Assembly: GCA_005883695.1 (NCBI GenBank)
Contig: VBBV01000063.1
Location: 1 to 13,014, forward strand
Origin: Candidatus Bathyarchaeota archaeon
Lineage (GTDB): Archaea > Thermoproteota > Bathyarchaeia > 40CM-2-53-6
Direction of reading: 5' to 3'
DNA: 13,014 nucleotides
The notes beneath the pieces were generated by a model. The model was not told where the DNA came from. It saw only the letters and a program-made list of their open reading frames with translations, and did not search any database. Both the position numbers and the translations under genes were made by a program. Below, in pieces: positions 6,292 to 12,934 of the stretch; within the stretch, counting starts at the first letter, position 1; the number at the start of each line of letters is the position of its first letter.

Positions 6292-7329
6292 CTAAACTGA
6301 CTTCTTCACGCGGGGTTCTTCATATGGAATTATCAGACCCATCGAGGGGTCTCGGTTGTACGGCGTCCACGTGGTTATGTGTTGAGCACCTTTCATTTTC
6401 GAGACCCTTATGAAACGCGCTAACCCATCCTTTGTGTCTTCCACCTTCATCTCAATTACGCCATCGACCTTGTCTTGTATTGCAGCGATAATGGCCGGAT
6501 GAAATGCTTTCCTCGAAAGTGAGGTTACGCAGCTAGCTCGATTGCTCCTTATCTTTGCAATCAGGGTGTGTAGAAAATCGAAGGAGGGCCTTACTCCGCT
6601 TCTTTGTATGAGAGTAGTTAGCGAGTCCATCGCGAGCATTACATTGCCGGAGTCGCGAGCTTCCGACAGGGCTTTTGTTACCACTATACTAAGGTCGGAT
6701 AAGCGTTGGGGATCCTCGCTGTACTGTTCTTGACTTCTTACGCCGACGAGGAACGAATAACAGTCTATAAACACGAGTTTTCTCCTGCCTTCAACTTCGT
6801 AGTCTCTCGGATTGACTCCCATTAGTTTCATGGACTCTCTGATGCTGTCCGGAAAATCGTCTAAGGCTGCGTAGACAACGTTTCTGCCCTTCTTCAAAGC
6901 TTCCGTAACAAGCTGAATCAGTAGGGTCGTTTTCCCTGTTGCGGGATCACCCATGACTAGTACCACGGATGACGAGGGATAGCCGTCGGGTAAGAGTGAG
7001 TCGACCATCCCCACTCCTGTCAGGTCTCTATTCGAAGAGGTTGATGTCTCTTCGAACGACCCCGCTGACACAAGTCGTTGCGAGATCTCCTTTTGCAATT
7101 CTTGATCTCTGTCTTTGCTGAAGGAGATAACTCGCACCTCTTGAAGTAAGCCCAGCTCGACGAGATCCGATACATCACGCTCGATTTCCTTTGGACTCCG
7201 CCGAATCTTATTGGCGATACCTTCTATCGTATCGGTGGAGTCGGGATTGTCATGGAAGTACATCAACAATTCGGCTTTTGTTTCGGACCCAATCAGCTTC
7301 TCAAGAAGGTCGCTCCTAAGAGGAGGCAT
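6292..7329 (-). CDS. Winged-helix/KaiC-family ATPase fusion
   Basis: The 345-aa product joins a DNA-binding-like head to a RecA/KaiC ATPase. Counting from the ATG at 7329, residues 5-70 form a winged-helix-like region (LLMYFHDNP, TIEGIANKIRRSPKEIERDVSDLVELGLLQEV). A linker of about 30 residues follows. The ATPase domain starts with GVGMVDSLLPDGYPSSSVVLVMGDPATGKTT, with Walker A at about 127-134. The acidic pair is Asp157-Asp158 (VYAALDD) and the Walker B strand is VMLAMDS at about 230-236. The C-terminal KaiC strand reads RVSKMKGAQH. A TTG at 7356 would add nine residues and cannot be excluded. It follows the second single-domain KaiC gene on the same strand across a 71-bp gap that holds a palindrome with flanking T-runs. 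An ATP-dependent DNA-binding regulator is a plausible role but not shown. Confidence 0.87.
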   Translation of the reverse strand: MPPLRSDLLEKLIGSETKAELLMYFHDNPDSTDTIEGIANKIRRSPKEIERDVSDLVELGLLQEVRVISFSKDRDQELQKEISQRLVSAGSFEETSTSSNRDLTGVGMVDSLLPDGYPSSSVVLVMGDPATGKTTLLIQLVTEALKKGRNVVYAALDDFPDSIRESMKLMGVNPRDYEVEGRRKLVFIDCYSFLVGVRSQEQYSEDPQRLSDLSIVVTKALSEARDSGNVMLAMDSLTTLIQRSGVRPSFDFLHTLIAKIRSNRASCVTSLSRKAFHPAIIAAIQDKVDGVIEMKVEDTKDGLARFIRVSKMKGAQHITTWTPYNRDPSMGLIIPYEEPRVKKSV

Positions 7330-7360
7330 TATACTGTCCGCGACCTTTTCAGGCAAGACA

Positions 7361-7397
7361 ACAAAAAACGCTGCAGCAATGATTGCTAATTTTTTTC
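7361..7397. terminator. Palindrome with T-runs on both sides
   Basis: AGCAAT-g-ATTGCT (7375-7387) is a perfect 6+1+6 inverted repeat. On the plus strand it is followed by AATTTTTTT, and on the minus strand by GCAGCGTTTTTTG. Archaeal termination depends mainly on U-rich tracts, so on the minus strand this could end the KaiC transcript that stops at 7401. The A/T-rich part near 7388-7394 could equally be the TATA region of the next gene, with the palindrome as its operator. Confidence 0.45.
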
Positions 7398-7400
7398 CGC

Positions 7401-8141
7401 TTATCGTATCTTGTCGGGGGGAATCGGGGTTGGAGCTAGGGAGAATCCGTCTCTTGTTATGTAGTAGTCATATCCTTCTAGCCTGTGTTCGGTCCCTCTC
7501 ATCTTGGGAATGTAGACTCTTCGGCGAACCCTCGAGTTGTCAAAACTTGCATCCAAAATTACGAGACCGTCACCTAGAAACTCTTCGAAGTTGGTCCCAA
7601 GCTGTTGCTTTCCCCAAGGGACCTCGCTTATCATCAGCGTTGTGCAGTTCGCAGCCTCTAGGAATTTCACCATTATGTGAAGGAAGCTTCGGGCTTCGGC
7701 ATTACTCTCGAAGGCTGTCATGAGTGCGGAGAGAGAATCGAATACTAGCCTCTTTGCATTCATAGTGTGCAATGCCTCCAGAACCGTTTCAAGAGCCGTA
7801 CTAACTCCAGCTTTCATAGTAGATTGAAGAGAGACGAGGCGCAGTTTGTTTTCTGATTCGAGTCGGTTAAGGTCCCATCCGAACCTCAAACCGTTCCGTT
7901 TCAGCTTCTCACCGCTCTCTATGACAGACGCGTAAACGCCGTTTTCCCCGCATCGGGTGGCTCCATGGTACAGGAATTGCAATCCTAGGGTAGTCTTGCC
8001 GGTTCCCGGCTGGCCAGCAACAATAATGCAGTCGCCCCGTCGAAGCCCGCCTTCTATTATCTTGTCCAGACTAGGGACCCCGGTAGGGACTCGATCGTCT
8101 GGCTCTTGGATACTTGGGGCGATTGCCCGTCTAACTTCCAT
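7401..8141 (-). CDS. Single-domain KaiC-family ATPase (third of three)
   Basis: This is a 246-aa RecA-superfamily ATPase of the KaiC type. Counting from the ATG at 8141, the entry TGVPSLDKIIEGGLRRGD (20-37) leads to Walker A GQPGTGKTT (43-51). The acidic pair of KaiC is altered: VYASVIES has Ile before a single Glu at 75. The Walker B strand RLVFDS is at about 131-136, and the C-terminal PKMRGTEH matches the KaiC KMRGT motif. The start is well fixed: the ATG overlaps the stop of the upstream winged-helix gene as TAATG and is preceded by a strong GGAGGAG site. An upstream TTG at 8162 is rejected for that reason. It is probably co-expressed with the winged-helix gene and works with it; the substrate is unknown. 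Confidence 0.92.
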   Translation of the reverse strand: MEVRRAIAPSIQEPDDRVPTGVPSLDKIIEGGLRRGDCIIVAGQPGTGKTTLGLQFLYHGATRCGENGVYASVIESGEKLKRNGLRFGWDLNRLESENKLRLVSLQSTMKAGVSTALETVLEALHTMNAKRLVFDSLSALMTAFESNAEARSFLHIMVKFLEAANCTTLMISEVPWGKQQLGTNFEEFLGDGLVILDASFDNSRVRRRVYIPKMRGTEHRLEGYDYYITRDGFSLAPTPIPPDKIR

Positions 8142-8404
8142 TACTGCTCCTCCAACGACCAAAGCTTGACCGGTCCCACTTGTCGAAAGGCGACCTTCTT
8201 TTTTGCGCGAAGAACGTGCAAATATTTCGACGCTGTAGATCTATTCACTCTTAGATCCTTTGCGATTTCGCTGATTGAGCTGTTTGGCTTGTCGCCCAAT
8301 GAACTAATTATCCGTTCTTCAATGACCTCCAGCAACGTGCCATTCGAGGAATCGTTGATGTTCAACAATGACTTCCGAGTCAAATCAGCACTATTGCTAA
8401 TCAT
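8141..8404 (-). CDS. Small winged-helix DNA-binding protein
   Basis: This 87-aa protein consists almost wholly of a winged helix-turn-helix. Residues 24-38 form a first helix (LEVIEERIISSLGDK). The HTH follows at about 43-66 (SISEIAKDLRVNRSTASKYLHVLRAK), and a wing KVAFRQVGPVKLWSL fills the C-terminus. The arrangement is typical of ArsR/MarR-like archaeal regulators, with no extra ligand-binding domain. The stop codon overlaps the ATG of the following KaiC gene (TAATG), so the two are translationally coupled and probably act together, for example as DNA-binding and ATPase subunits of one regulator. The ATG at 8404 is about 51 nt from the A/T-rich element shared with the divergent IPK gene. 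The DNA target is unknown. Confidence 0.85.
   Translation of the reverse strand: MISNSADLTRKSLLNINDSSNGTLLEVIEERIISSLGDKPNSSISEIAKDLRVNRSTASKYLHVLRAKKKVAFRQVGPVKLWSLEEQ
8147..8153 (-). promoter_or_regulatory. Strong Shine-Dalgarno site fixing the KaiC start
   Basis: GGAGGAG on the minus strand ends 5 nt before the ATG at 8141 and lies within the last codons of the upstream winged-helix gene. It supports translational re-initiation at the TAATG overlap. It is the best match to the anti-Shine-Dalgarno sequence that I saw in the island. Confidence 0.8.
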
Positions 8405-8449
8405 AAGTCGGGTGTTACCCTCGAACCATCATCAAAGTCACCCCGAAGC

Positions 8450-8460
8450 CGCTAAAAGCA
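8450..8460. promoter_or_regulatory. Shared TATA-like element between winged-helix gene and IPK gene
   Basis: CGCTAAAAGCA is the main A/T-rich stretch in the gap between these divergent genes. It lies about 28 nt before the IPK ATG at 8483, so that mRNA would be nearly leaderless. It lies about 51 nt before the winged-helix ATG at 8404, leaving a leader of roughly 25 nt. It is judged by eye and is a weak match to consensus. Confidence 0.4.
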
Positions 8461-8482
8461 AGCTTTGCCCGGAATGCAGCGA

Positions 8483-9313
8483 ATGGACCAACTTACCATC
8501 TTGAAGCTAGGAGGGTCGGCAATTACCGACAAGGCTAGAGAGTGCACTCCGGACATTCCCGCGATTCAACATATTGCTGATCAACTTAGAGACTACGATC
8601 TTCCCCTGATTCTAATTCATGGCGGTGGTTCCTACGCTCACCCCTTCGTCACACGATCAGGCATAGGTCGCGGACTCCGCGATCAATCTCAGCTTCGTTC
8701 CATTGCAGAGACAGAATTCTATTTGAGCCAGCTTACGAGGATAGTTTGCGCGTCACTGCTGTTGCGAAATAAGCTCGCTGTTCCTTTTCATCCGCTGAGT
8801 TTTGTGACCTTTGACAATGGGAATGTGAAAAGAATCCTGTTGGACCCAATACGAAAAGCGTTGCGTGCCGGGCTCATTCCGTTGTTGCATGGGGACCTTG
8901 TGTTTGACGAGTCGGAGGGGATCGGAGTTCTTTCTGGGGACCGTCTCGCTTCGCTGATTGGACCTAGACTGGGAGCTTCTCGAGTACTGCTAGGCTGCGA
9001 TGTCAATGGAGTATGCTCGGAGAATCCGAGGACTTTCCCCAATGCCACTCTCATTCCCGAGGTTACACGCGAAAACTTCCGTCTGGTGTTGGACGCGTCA
9101 CGAGGCCCTTCGGGTGACGCAACCGGCGGCATGGGCGCGAAGGTCAGAGAGGCCATTCGGATTGCCAAGAATGGTTGCGAGTGTTACATCTTCAACCTAA
9201 GAGAAAAAAAGGCCCTCAAAGGGCTCCTTGAACGAAACAGGATCACGGGAACTAGATTCGTCCCTTGGACGAACTCTAGAAAGTCCTCGAAACAATCGCG
9301 TCGGAGAGCGTAG
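8483..9313 (+). CDS. ipk: Isopentenyl phosphate kinase
   Basis: IPK phosphorylates isopentenyl phosphate to isopentenyl diphosphate with ATP, the last step of the archaeal variants of the mevalonate pathway. The protein is an amino-acid-kinase fold of 276 aa. It shows KLGGS (8-12), HGGGSYAHP (46-54) with the family's catalytic histidine at 53, HGD (136-138), SGD (151-153) and ATGGMGAK (213-220). The ATG at 8483 is chosen over a TTG at 8465 and an ATG at 8474. It places KLGGS at residue 8, as in known IPKs, and is at leaderless distance from the TATA-like element. The C-terminal tail (NSRKSSKQSRRRA) is a basic extension that lies in the stretch overlapping the prenyl synthase gene on the other strand by 38 nt. 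The product feeds directly into that neighbouring enzyme. Confidence 0.95.
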   Translation: MDQLTILKLGGSAITDKARECTPDIPAIQHIADQLRDYDLPLILIHGGGSYAHPFVTRSGIGRGLRDQSQLRSIAETEFYLSQLTRIVCASLLLRNKLAVPFHPLSFVTFDNGNVKRILLDPIRKALRAGLIPLLHGDLVFDESEGIGVLSGDRLASLIGPRLGASRVLLGCDVNGVCSENPRTFPNATLIPEVTRENFRLVLDASRGPSGDATGGMGAKVREAIRIAKNGCECYIFNLREKKALKGLLERNRITGTRFVPWTNSRKSSKQSRRRA

Positions 9314-10286
9314 CCAACCCATCTCTATAGACAGATTTTCCTAGGACAGAAAGGTGAGCTTTAGCCTCGTGAAGGTATTTCGCTGCAATTTCTCGACAAT
9401 CTTTTTCCGCTGGGGTCTCCATGACCAGCCGTCTCGCCCTCATTACCATGGCTTGCGACACCTTCTCCGACCTCAAGGTAGTAAAAATCTCGGATTTCTT
9501 ATTTCGGGGTAAGTATCTCAGGGCCGTCAGTATCGCCGCGTTTCCTAGCTTGTGTTCAATGATGTCCTTGCCAATCTGTTTTCCTGTTTCTTCTCCACAA
9601 ATGTCCAGCACGTCATCCATTATCTGAAATGCAAGTCCCGCCTTCCATCCGAATTCGCTTACGGACCGCACGATCCGGAGGTTCGCTCGCGCGGAATAGG
9701 CTCCTATTTGGGAAGCAGCTTTGAAGAGAGCCGCGGTCTTTTTTCCTATCATCTCAAGGTAGAGGGCGAAGTTCGGGCTGAGAACGCGCTGGGTTTTGAG
9801 ATAAGGATCTTCCCTCCCGGCTTGTTCGAGCGTCATGTCGAGTCTCTCGCCTTCAATGATGTCCTTCATCGCCTTGACTGCGACCATTCTTGTCTTAGTT
9901 GGGGAGATGCATTTCTCAATTAGGTCGTCCAGGGCTTCACGGTAAAGCATGGCAATCAATAGAGCGACCGAGTCTCCAAACTTGACTCTCACAGTTGGTT
10001 TCCCTCTTCTCACAACTCCCCGATCAATCAGATCGTCCATTACCAGCGAGTAATTGTGAATCATCTCGACCAAGGCTGCAGGATTCATTCCATCCTCGAT
10101 CCTTCCACCACAAGCCGCGCATGCAAGAAGAACGAGAGTAGCTCGCATCCTTTTGCCGCCAGTTCTGAAATGGTAAGCCACAGGGTATTGGAACTTGGGA
10201 GAAGAAGCGTCGGCCAATGCCTTGAAAATTATAGGGTCTACCTTGCGTCCGGTCTCGACTATTTTGGTCAGCGGGTCTGGGTTCAT
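9276..10286 (-). CDS. Polyprenyl (geranylgeranyl) diphosphate synthase
   Basis: This trans-prenyltransferase condenses IPP with allylic diphosphates and makes the C20 precursor of archaeal ether lipids. The 336-aa product has the IPP-binding GGKRMR (43-48), first Asp-rich motif DDLID (84-88) and second Asp-rich motif DDVLD (224-228). The residue five positions before the first motif is Tyr79. In archaeal-type enzymes an aromatic residue there limits the chain to C20, so geranylgeranyl diphosphate is the likely product. A TTG at 10364 opens a longer frame that overlaps L15e and adds residues unlike the family. The ATG at 10286 is preceded by GGGGAG at 5 nt and is preferred. The gene follows L15e by 43 nt and is probably co-transcribed with it. 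Its 3' end overlaps the convergent IPK gene by 38 nt. Confidence 0.95.
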   Translation of the reverse strand: MNPDPLTKIVETGRKVDPIIFKALADASSPKFQYPVAYHFRTGGKRMRATLVLLACAACGGRIEDGMNPAALVEMIHNYSLVMDDLIDRGVVRRGKPTVRVKFGDSVALLIAMLYREALDDLIEKCISPTKTRMVAVKAMKDIIEGERLDMTLEQAGREDPYLKTQRVLSPNFALYLEMIGKKTAALFKAASQIGAYSARANLRIVRSVSEFGWKAGLAFQIMDDVLDICGEETGKQIGKDIIEHKLGNAAILTALRYLPRNKKSEIFTTLRSEKVSQAMVMRARRLVMETPAEKDCREIAAKYLHEAKAHLSVLGKSVYRDGLATLSDAIVSRTF

Positions 10287-10329
10287 GTGCTCCCCTTGCG
10301 TTTGTGATGCGCTCTTTGGGCACGTTTGG

Positions 10330-10752
10330 CTATTCGGCGAGCGCGGGATGACTTTTGTCGGCAAGGATTACTTCGTACCAGTGGTGGATGCCATCGGAAT
10401 ACAAGTAATACGAGTCAAGGATTGTCAGGTTGACGTATTTTCTGTTGGCGCGCTTTTCCGCTATTCTTTGAAGAGAGAGGCTTCTGGTGAATTTCGTTAC
10501 ACCCAAAGCCTTCTGCCGCCTCCCGGAAACAGGACGGGGTTTCTTGGCGCCGCCTCTTCTCACTCGGACCCTAACGAGCACGATCCCTTGTTTTGCTTTG
10601 TACCCGAGACGCCGTGCTCGATCTAGCCTTGTGGGGTAGGGAATCCGTTTGACGACGGGTTCCTTTCTCCAACCAATAACAGAGAGCCGGAGCCATTCTT
10701 TCAGCTCGGGCCTTTTCTCTCTCCATTGGTTTGCTAAGTGGGAATACGACAT
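10330..10752 (-). CDS. rpl15e: 50S ribosomal protein L15e
   Basis: L15e is a large-subunit ribosomal protein shared by archaea and eukaryotes. The core is unmistakable: WRKEPVVKRI, then PTRLDRARRLGYKAKQGIVLVRVRVRRGG, then KPRPVSGRRQKALGV, LQRIAEKRANRKY, LDSYYLYSDG and WYEVILADKSHPA. The ATG at 10752 gives 140 aa beginning MSYSHLANQWREK, which aligns with the family start. An ATG at 10806 would add 18 residues and lies too near the TATA-like element. The protein ends soon after HPA. Many archaeal L15e proteins continue for some 40 residues with a basic tail, so this one is short. Some TACK archaea may have short forms, but a shifted frame here encodes a basic tail (see findings). It is divergent from malic enzyme. 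Confidence 0.95.
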   Translation of the reverse strand: MSYSHLANQWREKRPELKEWLRLSVIGWRKEPVVKRIPYPTRLDRARRLGYKAKQGIVLVRVRVRRGGAKKPRPVSGRRQKALGVTKFTRSLSLQRIAEKRANRKYVNLTILDSYYLYSDGIHHWYEVILADKSHPALAE

Positions 10753-10822
10753 TTCCTTTTCGCTGACGCATCGACTGACGAATCCCTGATAAGGATTACT
10801 GGGCATTTTTTTCCTCTCAACA

Positions 10823-10832
10823 CCGTTAAATC
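10823..10832. promoter_or_regulatory. Shared TATA-like element between L15e and malic enzyme
   Basis: CCGTTAAATC is the only A/T-rich run that can serve malic enzyme (plus) and L15e (minus, GATTTAACGG). Expected transcription starts are near 10853 and 10802. Both exclude the longest frames of the two genes (TTG at 10841 and ATG at 10806). The position is by eye, without promoter scoring. Confidence 0.45.
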
Positions 10833-10879
10833 AGGCCGGTTTGCAACCGGGGTTTCTCCAAAGAAGTGACAAGCCAGGA

Positions 10880-12253
10880 GTGGCTCAAGATACAGCATTG
10901 TTGAAGAAAGCTTATGCTCCCCCTCGGCTTGCAATGAAGTACCATCCTTTCTATCAGGGAAAGATCGAGATCGTATCGAAGGTTCCCGTCGACTACTATG
11001 ATGATTTCGTGATCTGGTACACGCCAGGGGTCGCGGATCCCTGCAAGGAGATCCAAAAAAATCCGGAAAGGGTCTATGACTATACTAACAAGTGGAACAG
11101 TATCGCGATAGTTACCGATGGGACCAGGGTCCTAGGTCTTGGAGATATCGGGCCTGAAGCTGGGCTCCCCGTGATGGAGGGAAAAAGCCTGCTGTTCAAG
11201 TATTTGGGAGGAGTCGATGCTTACCCTATTTGCCTCGGCACCAAAAGGTCCGAGGAAATTGAGAGTGCGGTTCGATGGTTGCAACCGTCCTTCGGCGGGA
11301 TAAATCTCGAAGATATATCGCAACCGAAATGCTTTGACATTCTTGATTCCCTGAAAGCAGACCTTGGGATTCCTGTTTGGCACGACGACCAACAAGGTAG
11401 TGGAACAGTCGTTTGCGCCGGTCTTATTAACGCCCTCAAGGTTGTCGGTAAGAAGATCGGAAGCGCGTCAATCTGCATGCTAGGGGCAGGGGCGGCGAAT
11501 ATTGCAGTCGCGCGGATAATAATGGAAGCAGGAGTTTCACCTGGAAACATTATCATGGTAGACAGCAAAGGAATCCTCAATCGCCAGCGCACAGAGCTCG
11601 AGGAGGGGTACCACGCGAAATGGCAAATATGCTTGAAGACAAACTCCGAAGGGCGCACGGGTGGCTTTGCAGAGGCTCTGGAGGGAGCGGACGTCTTGAT
11701 TGCAATGTCAACGCCGGGGCCTGATGTGATTCCGAGAGGATTGATGTCAACAATGGCGGACGACTCGGTTATTTTCGCCTGTGCCAACCCTATTCCTGAG
11801 GTTTGGCCTTGGGAGGCAAAGGAGGCCGGTGTAAGGATAGTTGCAACAGGCCGGTCAGACTTTCCGAACCAAGTCAATAACTCCCTCGGATTTCCCGGGA
11901 TCTTCAGGGGGACGCTAGACGTCAGGGCGAAGATGATCAGCGACGAAATGTGCATCGCCGCCGCTAACGAGCTAGCTAAGATCGCGGAGGAGGGTGGCAT
12001 AGACGAAGAGAGGATTCTTCCAAGTATGAGTGACTGGGAGGTGTTCCCGCGAGAAGCGGCCGCGGTCGGGGCTGAAGCTGTCAGACAAGGATTGGCAAGA
12101 CTCGAGCTCACACGGAAGGAACTCTACGACAGAGCGAAGACGATCATAGGTCATGCGCGAAAGTCGACGGACTTGCTGATGCGAAAGGGACTGATCAAGC
12201 CCATTCCTCATAGTTCGATACGGGGTAGGACCAAACGGAGAATCGCAAGATAG
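10880..12253 (+). CDS. Malic enzyme (oxaloacetate-decarboxylating malate dehydrogenase)
   Basis: This enzyme oxidatively decarboxylates malate to pyruvate with reduction of NAD(P). From the GTG at 10880 the product is 457 aa. It has the catalytic tyrosine in YTPGVADPC (47-55), [20 protein letters not shown] (88-107) with the conserved lysine at 102, metal-binding INLEDI (141-146) and HDDQQGSG (168-175), and the nucleotide-binding GAGAAN (202-207). Coenzyme preference cannot be read safely. There is no phosphotransacetylase-like C-terminal domain, unlike large bacterial MaeB. The frame stays open to a TTG at 10841, but that codon precedes the expected transcription start; the GTG at 10880 is a judgement and could be wrong by a few codons. 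The last 16 residues are basic. The stop TAG overlaps the apparent start of npdG. It is divergent from L15e. Confidence 0.93.
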   Translation: MAQDTALLKKAYAPPRLAMKYHPFYQGKIEIVSKVPVDYYDDFVIWYTPGVADPCKEIQKNPERVYDYTNKWNSIAIVTDGTRVLGLGDIGPEAGLPVMEGKSLLFKYLGGVDAYPICLGTKRSEEIESAVRWLQPSFGGINLEDISQPKCFDILDSLKADLGIPVWHDDQQGSGTVVCAGLINALKVVGKKIGSASICMLGAGAANIAVARIIMEAGVSPGNIIMVDSKGILNRQRTELEEGYHAKWQICLKTNSEGRTGGFAEALEGADVLIAMSTPGPDVIPRGLMSTMADDSVIFACANPIPEVWPWEAKEAGVRIVATGRSDFPNQVNNSLGFPGIFRGTLDVRAKMISDEMCIAAANELAKIAEEGGIDEERILPSMSDWEVFPREAAAVGAEAVRQGLARLELTRKELYDRAKTIIGHARKSTDLLMRKGLIKPIPHSSIRGRTKRRIAR

Positions 12254-12921
12254 CCGTACTCGGAGGAGCCGGGGAAGAGGGTTTCGGTCTTGCTCTCCGA
12301 TGGGCTATAGCAGGGTACCAAGTATTCGTAGGTTCTAGAAATCCGGACAGGGCAGCGGAAGCTGCGAAGACGATCGCTCAAACTGCTGGACGGCCGGTCC
12401 GCGTTTCAGGATTGAGCAATGAGAACGCGGTCTCCCAGGCGGATGTAATAGTGGTAACAGTTCCTTTCGCAGCGTTAATCGACACTCTTAGGACTGTGAA
12501 GCCAAAATTCAGGCTAGGGCAGGTCTTGGTCAATGTGTCGGTGCCTCTTGAGACAGCGGTTGGCGGGCGCGCCACTAGGACAGTCGGTGTCTGGGCGGGG
12601 TCCGCTGGAGAACTCGCTGCCTCAGTTGTACCGAAAACGGTCAGCGTTGTGACGGCCTTCAACAATGTGAGCGCGGAACTCCTAAAGAATCTCTCCAAGA
12701 CTGTCGACTGTGATGTGCTTGTATGCTCCGATGATGAAAATGCAAAGAAGATTGTTCTCGATCTTGTGAAAGGCATTGTGGGAGCGCGTGGCTTCGATGC
12801 TGGCGCGCTCGAGAACTCGCGGACCATCGAACAAGTAACCGCGCTCTTGGTGTCATTGAATATCCGATACAAGGTGAAGAGCGCTGGTCTGAGGATCACT
12901 GGCATCTCTCCCGTTTCATGA
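12250..12921 (+). CDS. npdG: F420H2:NADP oxidoreductase, no canonical start codon visible
   Basis: NpdG (Fno) transfers hydride between coenzyme F420H2 and NADP. The reading frame encodes the whole family: beta strand [19 protein letters not shown] with the dinucleotide-binding glycines, VGSRNPDRA for the NADP phosphate, ADVIVVTVPF, VSVVTAFNNVSAELL, DCDVLVCSDDENAKK, DAGALENSRTIEQVTALL and the ending AGLRITG. The complete protein is about 223 aa. No ATG, GTG or TTG exists in frame between the upstream in-frame stop (12226-12228) and a TTG at 12412, which would delete the Rossmann motif. The start given is ATA at 12250, 9 nt after a GGAG motif and overlapping the malic enzyme stop as ATAG. Sequence error or frameshift from the upstream gene are the alternatives. 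Function is secure; the start is not. Confidence 0.88.
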   Translation: MAVLGGAGEEGFGLALRWAIAGYQVFVGSRNPDRAAEAAKTIAQTAGRPVRVSGLSNENAVSQADVIVVTVPFAALIDTLRTVKPKFRLGQVLVNVSVPLETAVGGRATRTVGVWAGSAGELAASVVPKTVSVVTAFNNVSAELLKNLSKTVDCDVLVCSDDENAKKIVLDLVKGIVGARGFDAGALENSRTIEQVTALLVSLNIRYKVKSAGLRITGISPVS

Positions 12922-12934
12922 TTCGTGGTCCAGT

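Noticed and set aside
8142..8162. TTG start at 8162 for the third KaiC gene
   Set aside because: A strong GGAGGAG site and a TAATG overlap point to the ATG at 8141.
8788..9168. Open frame antisense to IPK
   Set aside because: It is a mirror of a well-conserved coding frame with no family features.
10287..10364. TTG start at 10364 for the prenyl synthase
   Set aside because: It would overlap L15e and add 26 non-family residues; GGGGAG lies just before the ATG at 10286.
11221..12111. Long open frame antisense to malic enzyme
   Set aside because: It is low-complexity (Ser/Ala/Pro rich), has no motif, and covers a clear malic enzyme on the other strand.
12378..12905. Open frame antisense to npdG
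   Set aside because: The plus strand encodes conserved NpdG motifs throughout; the antisense product is Ser/Thr/Ala rich with no motif.
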